The position numbers and the translations under genes are program-made. This document shows positions 1-7,320 of a DNA stretch of 42,451 bases, piece by piece. Below the pieces are notes generated by a model. It had not been told where the DNA came from. It worked only from the letters and a program-made list of their open reading frames with translations, and made no database searches. The first letter of the stretch is position 1, and each line of letters starts with the position of its first letter. Source of the stretch: Symbiobacterium sp. (GTDB taxonomy: Bacteria > Bacillota > Sulfobacillia > DUSP01 > DYEP01); contig DYEP01000142.1 in NCBI GenBank assembly GCA_020725675.1, positions 1 to 42,451 on the forward strand, written 5' to 3'.

Positions 1-840
1 CCACAGATTCTGCAAGTCACCGAGCCTGCAATTGCGCCAGGTCACCGTGCCATGCAGCCTGCAAGGCTTGCACAATCAGGCGACCCGGCTGACCCAAAAA
101 GATTGAAAAACGGGGTGACATCTATCTCGCAAGACAACACCTTATCTCACACAAAATCCCGGACAAGGGCTTGTTCTAAAGGGGCTAGGGTTGTATCTCT
201 GCCAGGCATAGATGAGGAGACCTTTATTCGCATCTCTGAAGTCGATTACGAGGAGATATTGCACCAGACTGCCTATGTCTCTTTCGTTCTTGATAGGGGT
301 AAGACTGCAACGATCCTGGGGGAAAATGGTGAGAAGCTTACTATGGAGATAGGGGGGAGGAAGTCGGTTGTAGACACAGGCATGTATCATCGGAAAGGGG
401 ATTTTGGCAATCTGCCGGCGGGTGAAGCTTATATTGCTCCGGTAGAAGGAACTGCAAATGGTGTGGTCACGGTGGACGGAAGCATAGCAGGAGTCGGGTT
501 ACTTAATGAACCAGTGCAACTGGAGTTCACGAATGGTAGGGCTGTAGATATTCGAGGAGGCGAAGCTGCAGCGAGCCTGTACCGGTTAATTCAACCTGTA
601 GGTGAAATGGGCACGAACCTTGCTGAATTGGGCGTCGGAACGAACAGTGCTGCCAGACTTACAGGGCTGATACTGGAAGATGAAAAAGTGGCTGGCACGG
701 TTCATGTTGCACTTGGGGCTAATGCCACATTTGGTGGCAAGGTTCAGGTTCCGTGTCATCTAGATCTTGTAATTAGAAAGCCTACAGTATTGATTGACGA
801 GATACTCTTGATAGATAGAGGAAGCCTAATTGTTCAGTAG
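1..840 (+). CDS. M29 (aminopeptidase T-like) family protein, 5'-truncated by window edge
   Basis: Frame is open from base 1 to TAG at 838-840; motifs NTLSHTKSRxxACSKGARVVSLPGI, GNLPAGEAYIAP and HLDL are typical of M29 metallopeptidases. The true start is probably upstream of the window. Confidence 0.75.
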   Translation, partial: PQILQVTEPAIAPGHRAMQPARLAQSGDPADPKRLKNGVTSISQDNTLSHTKSRTRACSKGARVVSLPGIDEETFIRISEVDYEEILHQTAYVSFVLDRGKTATILGENGEKLTMEIGGRKSVVDTGMYHRKGDFGNLPAGEAYIAPVEGTANGVVTVDGSIAGVGLLNEPVQLEFTNGRAVDIRGGEAAASLYRLIQPVGEMGTNLAELGVGTNSAARLTGLILEDEKVAGTVHVALGANATFGGKVQVPCHLDLVIRKPTVLIDEILLIDRGSLIVQ

Positions 841-897
841 TCCCTGCTTTCTGGATTGGCATCTGACCATCGACATTCTTATGAGGGAGTGAGTCTA

Positions 898-2217
898 GTG
901 GTGAGCCAAGAGATTGGGAGCCAATTAATTGATGTTCATGGGGATCATGCAGTCACTCCTGTAACGCCAGCAGAGCGAAGAAGCACTCTCGATGTAGCAT
1001 TGGTTGCTGCCGGTTTCTGTATATGCATGTCCGGCTTATTTACCGGGGCCGCAATGGCCGCTGGCCTAAACCTGCGGCAGGCAGTTCTTGCCACGATTGT
1101 CGGAAACCTCATTTTGGCTTTGTACGGGGGTCTATTAGGAGCTGCAGGAGCGCGTGAGGGTGTAGGAACAGCTATGCTCTCAAGGCATTCCTTTGGACGA
1201 AAAGGCTCAATGGTAATTGGTGCCGTACTAGCAATAACCATGCTGGGGTGGTACTCTGTTCAGGTTGGGTTCTTCGGAATGACGATTAATGCCATGTTTT
1301 CTAATGGGGGGTTTATTACAGCACCTAAAGTGGCAGCACTTTGGGGCGGAGTCCTGATGATGATAACCGCTTACTACGGCTACAAAGGTTTGAGCGTTCT
1401 TAGCAAGATTGCCATTCCTGCTATCATCGTGACTTCCATAATAGGCATTGGTGCTGCTGTAACACAGTCAGGTGGCTGGTCAAGACTCCTTGCTGTAGAA
1501 CCCCCTTCAGAAATGAGCATCAGTGCGGGAATTGTATTAGCTGTTGGATCGTTTGCCGCTGGGGCTTCCGCACAGGCTGATATAACCCGTTATGCAAAAT
1601 CATCTTCGGCTGCGTGGATTGCAACGATATTTGGATTTGTGGTGGCAAACACGTTTGTCATCATTGCCGGCTCCATTACTAATTTGGCCACAGGGTCAGG
1701 CGATCTACCTTCTGCCATGCTGTCTCTTGGACTCGGTTTCCCGGCTTTGATCGTCTTGATTGCAGGCCAGTGGACTACCAACGACAACAATCTTTATACA
1801 TCGTCTTTAGGTTTGTCTAATATTTTCAAAGCAAAAAAGTCCAGAATTGTACTACTTGGCGGATCTTTAGCCACGCTTATAGGTGTAGCAGGTCTTGCAG
1901 ACTACTTTGTATCCTGGTTGATTCTGCTGGGAGTCACAATTCCGCCCATGGCAGGGATCATTATTGTCGATTACTGGATAGTTAAGAAGGGCCAATACCA
2001 CTACGGTCCAGGTACCCAATACTCAGACGTATACTGGCCGGCCTTTGTTGCCTGGCTCTTAGCTTCACTAGTTGGCTATTATGCTACAATTGGCATCGCC
2101 TCCCTCACCAGTTTGGTTTTAGGAGGTGTGTTCTACCTTGCCATTCATTACGCAGTCAAAGCAGCCAAGATAAGCGGTGCCATAGGAAGTACCATAGAAG
2201 ATGAGACTGGTTTCTAA
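898..2217 (+). CDS. NCS1 family nucleobase/cytosine-purine permease (CodB-like)
   Basis: Multi-TM protein with AGFCICMSGLFTGAAMAAGLNLRQA and GQWTTNDNNLYTSSLGLSN motifs typical of the NCS1 family; GAGGGAG SD before GTG 898/901 (ORF track extends to TTG 856). Confidence 0.85.
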   Translation: MVSQEIGSQLIDVHGDHAVTPVTPAERRSTLDVALVAAGFCICMSGLFTGAAMAAGLNLRQAVLATIVGNLILALYGGLLGAAGAREGVGTAMLSRHSFGRKGSMVIGAVLAITMLGWYSVQVGFFGMTINAMFSNGGFITAPKVAALWGGVLMMITAYYGYKGLSVLSKIAIPAIIVTSIIGIGAAVTQSGGWSRLLAVEPPSEMSISAGIVLAVGSFAAGASAQADITRYAKSSSAAWIATIFGFVVANTFVIIAGSITNLATGSGDLPSAMLSLGLGFPALIVLIAGQWTTNDNNLYTSSLGLSNIFKAKKSRIVLLGGSLATLIGVAGLADYFVSWLILLGVTIPPMAGIIIVDYWIVKKGQYHYGPGTQYSDVYWPAFVAWLLASLVGYYATIGIASLTSLVLGGVFYLAIHYAVKAAKISGAIGSTIEDETGF

Positions 2218-2249
2218 GTTACCGAGTCATCTCTTGGGGAGGTAATGAT

Positions 2250-3296
2250 ATGCCTACACGTCTTGACTTGGAATTAAGTGCTGCCGCACATAAACTGATT
2301 CGCGAGCAGATCAGGCTAAGACCTAACGAGAGTGTTCTAATTACCACTGATTCGGTTAGTGATTTCCGCGTGGCAGAAGAGATAGCCAAAGCAGCAGAAA
2401 GTGCTGGGGGAAGAGTGATGCTGGCATGGCACTCAACCCCAGAGGGCTATGGTCGAGTGACTGAAGCCTACCTGCCAGAACCTCTTCTGGCTTGCACTTC
2501 CAGCACAGATGTGTGGATTGAATTGAACAATCAGTGGCTGCTCTACTCTAGTCCCTGGAATAAAGCAGTAACCAATGGAAGAACTCGCCAGGTTATGTTA
2601 GGCGGCTTGACCGTGGAACAACTCGTCCGGTGTATTGGAAAAATAGATATTCAAGCACAGAAAGAATTTCAGGACAAGATAGTTGCTCTAACTAAAGGAG
2701 CCAAAAGAATGAGAATAACAAATGATGCTGGCACGGACGTGTCCTTTGAGAATGACCCGAGAAGACCAGTGACAAACGAGATCATGTACGATAAACCGGG
2801 AGGACATTTCCTTTTGGGGCAAATCGGCTGGGCACCTGTAGAGGAGACAATTAACGGGACAATTGCATTTGACGGAGCAATATCTGGTGGAGGAGAGGCA
2901 GAAATAGGGGTTCTTGATGAAGTTATCGTCTACTTAGTAGAAAAAGGTACTATCAAGGATATTCAGGGAGGGGCTAAGGCAAATATCATAAGGAGGTGGT
3001 TTGAAAAGCTTGCTGATCCCAACATGTATGTAGCTGCGCACGTATGCTACGGATTTAACCCGGGTGCTAGGCTTGAAGGGACTACTACCGAAGATGAGCG
3101 GGTATGGGGAAGCACAGAATGGGGCTTTGGTTATCAAGGGCCAATGTATTCTGGCGGTGATGCCAGGGAAGCCAAAAGCCACATAGACGGGGTATGTCTC
3201 AATTGCTCTGTTTGGCTCGATGACCAACAGTTACTAGACCGTGGCAGGATTGTCCACCCTGAAGTGGTAAACCTCGCAAGTAGGCTACGAAAGTGA
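2250..3296 (+). CDS. M29-like metallopeptidase/NicX-like family protein
   Basis: 348 aa, GGGAGGT SD; SVLITTDSVSDFRVAEEIAKAAESAGG, GxGEAEIGVLDE and H-x-D near the C-terminus resemble the COG2309-type fold; about co-linear with the next ORF pair. Confidence 0.7.
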   Translation: MPTRLDLELSAAAHKLIREQIRLRPNESVLITTDSVSDFRVAEEIAKAAESAGGRVMLAWHSTPEGYGRVTEAYLPEPLLACTSSTDVWIELNNQWLLYSSPWNKAVTNGRTRQVMLGGLTVEQLVRCIGKIDIQAQKEFQDKIVALTKGAKRMRITNDAGTDVSFENDPRRPVTNEIMYDKPGGHFLLGQIGWAPVEETINGTIAFDGAISGGGEAEIGVLDEVIVYLVEKGTIKDIQGGAKANIIRRWFEKLADPNMYVAAHVCYGFNPGARLEGTTTEDERVWGSTEWGFGYQGPMYSGGDAREAKSHIDGVCLNCSVWLDDQQLLDRGRIVHPEVVNLASRLRK

Positions 3297-3319
3297 CAAT
3301 GCGGTCGGGGGGCTTGGAT

Positions 3320-4364
3320 ATGTCAATTCGTTTTGGACTAGAACTAGCACGGTGCGGCTGGACCGTATCAAAGCACCTAGCCTGTGTGAAAAAAGGTGAG
3401 AGTGTTCTCATCACAGTTGATTCTTCGGGAGATTTCAGGGTTGCTGAAGAGATAGCAAAAGCCGCGGCGAGTTTAGGCGCAAAGGTTTGCGTTGCATGGC
3501 ACTCAACGCCAGGGGGTTACGGGAAGGTTGCTGATGCTAGCCTGCCTGATGCTGTCAAGAGTGCTGTTGAAAATACCGACGTATGGATTGAACTCAATGA
3601 CCAGTGGTTGATGTTCTCGAGCCCCTGGGAGCAAGCAATGAACAATAGACGCACCAGGTATTTGTTCATGGGGGGCTTACGTACGGAGCATGTGGTAAGG
3701 TGCATATCCAGGTTGAATTTTGAGGTTCAGCGGGATTTTCAGAACCTGCTTGTAAAGAGAATTAGTGAGACAAAGACAATGCGTTTCACTACTCCTGCAG
3801 GGACTGACGTTGTATTCGAGAACAAACCTTCAAGACCAATTGCCAATGAAATCTGCGCAGATACACCTGGCCCTCACTACCTGATCGGCCAGATAGGTTG
3901 GGCACCTGATGAGAGTAGTATTAATGGCAAGGTGGTACTAGACTGTTCCTTCTATGGTGGTGGTGAAGCCGACTTAGGTATACTTGAAGAACCGGTGGAA
4001 CTTATTATAAGGGGGGGGAGAAATAGTACAGATATCCGGAGGGCGAAAGGCAGAGTTCATCTCCAGTTGGCTGGAGAGTTTTGGAGATAAAGGAATGTAC
4101 ACTGTTGCTCATGTCTCGTTTGGATTCTTGCCGCACGCGAAGCCTAGCGGCATCTGTACAGAGGATGAGCGCACATGGGGAATCAACATGTGGGGCTTTG
4201 GTTATCAGGGACCTATGTACTCTGGAGGAGAACCGAGGGCAGCTTCCACTCATGCAGACGGAATAGGGTTGAATACATCTGTATGGATGGACGGCGAATT
4301 GATCATGGATAAGGGCACGATGGTAGATAAGGAATTGAGGGGCCTGGAATTGCTTCTCAGATAA
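3320..4364 (+). pseudogene. Second M29-like paralogue, split by a +1 frameshift in a G8 tract (ORFs 3293-4090 and 4095-4364)
   Basis: Removing one G from 4011-4018 restores LIIRGGEIVQISGGRKAEFISSWLESFGDKGMYTVAHV..., co-linear with the intact upstream paralogue (VYLVEKGTIKDIQGGAKANIIRRWFEKLADPNMYVAAHV). Confidence 0.8.
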
Positions 4365-4390
4365 AGTACTGCAACGGAAACAACATTATT

Positions 4391-4435
4391 GGAGGCTGGC
4401 GACATATCCAACTGTGGCCAGCTCCTTGTTTGTAG
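4391..4435 (+). terminator. Putative intrinsic terminator of the M29/NCS1 cluster
   Basis: GGAG(g)CTGGC ... GCCAGCTCC stem (one bulged G) followed by TTGTTTGT, just after the last stop codon. Confidence 0.5.
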
Positions 4436-4790
4436 GCCGACATGAGCGTTAACTTAGTAGGGACAATCTACTGCAGGTAAGGCAGTACCCGCGTTCAGTT
4501 CATAGGCAGCATTGACCGTATTTGGGCTGTTTCAAGTCATTAACAGGAAAGTTTTGGTATGACGTGTTGTAATCCGTTTTCCTTTATAATGATACAGAAG
4601 CTCTACTCTGATCAAACCACTACTCCGCGCGCCGATGCTGCCGAACGCCAACTAGACCCTCGTCATTTTCTAACGTACCCTTGAAGTACAGCTTCGTACG
4701 CGCCTTAGCCCACGGTCCGCACTGACAGAATTTGAATCTTGGTCGGGTCAATGATAATAACGCAACACCTTAATATAATTAATATAGAGC

Positions 4791-4820
4791 TTGACATTAT
4801 TGATTTTTGCAGGTTAAAAT
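4791..4820 (+). promoter_or_regulatory. Putative sigma-A promoter for the DUF2089 gene
   Basis: TTGACA (4791-4796), 18-nt spacer, TAAAAT (4815-4820), just upstream of AGGAGG. Confidence 0.55.
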
Positions 4821-4831
4821 GATCCCAGGAG

Positions 4832-5221
4832 GTGGTAATCCTGACTATAAGGGAGGCGCCGGGCACTTGTCCCGTATGCGGCCATAAACTAGAGATTAAA
4901 CGCCTGCATTGCAGGCACTGTGATACAGCGCTGGAAGGCAGTTTTTTGACTTGCAGGTTCTGTCAGCTGAACAAAGAACAGCGGGAGTTTGTTGAGATAT
5001 TTATCAAGTCAAGGGGGAACATCAAAGAAGTCGAAAGGGAGATGGGCATATCTTACCCGACTGTGCGGAACCGTCTTGATGGGGTGATCACTGCTCTTGG
5101 GTACAAGATAGAGCCTCAGCCTGAAGAAGAAAAGGTGAATACGAAGAGGAAGGAGATTCTTGACGCAGTTAGCCGCGGGGAGATGAGCGCTCAGGAAGCG
5201 CTGAAGCTACTAAAGAAATGA
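4832..5221 (+). CDS. DUF2089 domain-containing protein (zinc-ribbon plus HTH)
   Basis: CPVCGHKLEIKRLHCRHCDT zinc ribbon, then REFVEIFIKSRGNIKEVEREMGISYPTVRNRLDGVITALGY HTH; SD AGGAGG at 4827-4832 suggests the real start is downstream, possibly CTG 4841. Confidence 0.85.
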   Translation: MVILTIREAPGTCPVCGHKLEIKRLHCRHCDTALEGSFLTCRFCQLNKEQREFVEIFIKSRGNIKEVEREMGISYPTVRNRLDGVITALGYKIEPQPEEEKVNTKRKEILDAVSRGEMSAQEALKLLKK

Positions 5222-5245
5222 AACACTCTGAGAGGAGATACTGAT

Positions 5246-5608
5246 ATGGAAGAAGAACGTCTACAGATACTCAGAATGGTACAAGAGGGTAAGGTGACGC
5301 CGGAGGAAGGAGCAAAACTGCTAGAGGCATTAGAATCTGAACCTCCAACAGCTAGGGCCACAAGCCAATGGCTTAGAGTTCGCGTCTTTGATGAAAAACA
5401 GAACAAGTTGAAAGTGAACGTTAACGTGCCCATTAACCTTGTCAAGTTGTTTGGTAGATTTATTCCCACCAAGGAACTGGAGGCAAAAGGCTTGGGCCCA
5501 CTTAACATGGATGAAATAGTAGAAATGGTGAAGACGGGTGCGCAGGGTAAGCTCGTCGATGTATACGACGATGAAGAGGGAGTACGTGTGGAGATATTTG
5601 TAGAATAG
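5246..5608 (+). CDS. YvlB/LiaX N-terminal SHOCT-like domain protein
   Basis: MEEERLQILRMVQEGKVTPEEGAKLLEALE N-terminal motif; GAGGAGA SD. Confidence 0.7.
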   Translation: MEEERLQILRMVQEGKVTPEEGAKLLEALESEPPTARATSQWLRVRVFDEKQNKLKVNVNVPINLVKLFGRFIPTKELEAKGLGPLNMDEIVEMVKTGAQGKLVDVYDDEEGVRVEIFVE

Positions 5609-5843
5609 CCATGTCGATAGGGTCTGAAGCTCAAAGAATGAATGATGCACTTTCCGTCAGTTGAAAAGCTCCGTTGTGCGGAAAGCATCCAGGAGCCCTG
5701 CCAACGTGCAAGGATCTGCCGGCTCACGACTATCCATTGAGGATCAATACACGAGCACTTGATAGATAAGACAAGATGTGTTTTTGCTACCGAGGGTGGC
5801 TCAAGACAAGATCCCCAGACGACGTGTTCTGGAGTGAATTGGT

Positions 5844-6194
5844 ATGAGGAGATTCCTTCATAGAGTCCTAGTTAACCTGATCGCTCTGTACCTGGCCTCT
5901 TTGCTCTTGCCTTCTGCTGTATACGTTCAGACAACGGGCACTCTGCTGTGGGCATCACTGGTGCTTGCAGTGGTCAACTCAGTGGTAAGGCCACTGGTTA
6001 TCGTTCTTACACTACCCATCAACTTTCTTACGCTCGGATTATTTACCTTCGTAGTCAACGGTCTCATGGTATACTTGACCTCAGTGCTGGTAACCGATTT
6101 CACTGTCGCGGGACTGCTTTCCGCAATTTTCGTATCTCTGACCGTCAGCGTGGTGAACCTGCTGCTGTCCACAACAGGAGGTAATAGGGCTTGA
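5844..6194 (+). CDS. Phage holin family 4-like (YvlD-type) membrane protein
   Basis: 116 aa, four hydrophobic segments, AVVNSVVRPLVIVLTLPINFLTLGLFTFVVNGLMVYL motif typical of the YvlD family. Confidence 0.8.
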   Translation: MRRFLHRVLVNLIALYLASLLLPSAVYVQTTGTLLWASLVLAVVNSVVRPLVIVLTLPINFLTLGLFTFVVNGLMVYLTSVLVTDFTVAGLLSAIFVSLTVSVVNLLLSTTGGNRA

Positions 6195-7159
6195 AGGTGT
6201 ATGTTACAAGGAGAATTCCTGAAGTAGGAATGGAACTGCTGAAAGAATTCGATGTGCGGGTCTGGCCGGGTGACGAACCTCCTCCGAGGGAAGTGCTGCT
6301 TGAAGAAGTCAGGGACGTGGACGGGCTGCTTTGTCTGTTGACGGATAGGATTGACGGAGAACTCTTTGACCGGGCGGAAAGGCTGCGAGTCGTATCCAAT
6401 TATGCAGCGGGCTACGATAATGTAGACGTGGAGGAGGCGACCAGGCGAGGGATACTTGTGACCAACACGCCCGGCGTACTTACTGACTCCACTGCGGACC
6501 TCACTTTCGCCCTGCTACTGGCGCTGGCAAGGAGGATACCTGAAGCAGAGGCGTTCATGAGATCGGGGCGATGGAGAACCTGGAGCCCCGACCTGCTCAC
6601 CGGGATAGAAGTTACCGGATCTGTGCTGGGTATAGTGGGGATGGGCAGGATAGGAGAGGCGGTGGCGAGGAGAGCTGCGGGTTTTTCCATGAAGATCTTA
6701 TATACTTCACGCACACGAAAGCCTGGTGCAGAACAAGCGTTCCAGATGGAATTCGTATCGCTCACCGAATTGCTTTCCGCATCCGACTTTGTCACTATTC
6801 ACGTGCCGCTCACGCAGGAAACCACGAGATTAATAGGAAAGGCCGAATTGTCCCTTATGAAAAGGGACGCATGCATCATAAATACGTCCCGTGGTGCTGT
6901 ACTCGATCAGAGAGCGCTGTGCGAGGCGCTCATTGAACGAAGGATCCGCGGTGCAGCGTTGGATGTCTTTGAAGAGGAACCTGTTCCCATGGATGACCCT
7001 ATCTTTACTACCCCGGGCCTCATTATTGTGCCTCACATCGGCAGCGCAACCACCAAGACCAGGCAGCGGATGGCCAAGATGGCTGCGCTCAACCTGAGAA
7101 ACTTCCTTTTGGGTCATCCCGTACCTAATCCGGTCAACCCCGTAGTACTAAACGCCTAA
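6191..7159 (+). CDS. D-2-hydroxyacid dehydrogenase (glyoxylate/hydroxypyruvate reductase-like)
   Basis: GIVGMGRIGEAVARRAAGF NAD-binding motif, NTSRGAVLDQRAL, HIGSAT; TTG start overlaps the previous stop. Confidence 0.9.
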   Translation: MKVYVTRRIPEVGMELLKEFDVRVWPGDEPPPREVLLEEVRDVDGLLCLLTDRIDGELFDRAERLRVVSNYAAGYDNVDVEEATRRGILVTNTPGVLTDSTADLTFALLLALARRIPEAEAFMRSGRWRTWSPDLLTGIEVTGSVLGIVGMGRIGEAVARRAAGFSMKILYTSRTRKPGAEQAFQMEFVSLTELLSASDFVTIHVPLTQETTRLIGKAELSLMKRDACIINTSRGAVLDQRALCEALIERRIRGAALDVFEEEPVPMDDPIFTTPGLIIVPHIGSATTKTRQRMAKMAALNLRNFLLGHPVPNPVNPVVLNA

Positions 7160-7283
7160 CTGAAGGGTCTTGTGCTGGCTCAGAGCTCAAAGCCCCCTGG
7201 CTCAGTCCTTTGTCGATAAGGGACCTCTCGAACCTGTGCACAAAGTCTGCCATCCAGCTTTGGCGGTGCTGCCGGTACTACCT

Positions 7284-7305
7284 AGGGTACGGGCAGCCGT
7301 ACCCT
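7284..7305. terminator. Perfect 9-bp hairpin between convergent genes
   Basis: AGGGTACGG-gcag-CCGTACCCT; convergent position, but no clear T-tract. Confidence 0.4.
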
Positions 7306-7320
7306 CCTTCAGAGTGATAG

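Noticed and set aside
3308-3320. G6 run between the tandem M29-like genes as another slippage site
   Set aside because: It lies before the likely start codon at 3320 and can serve as an SD; frame is unaffected.
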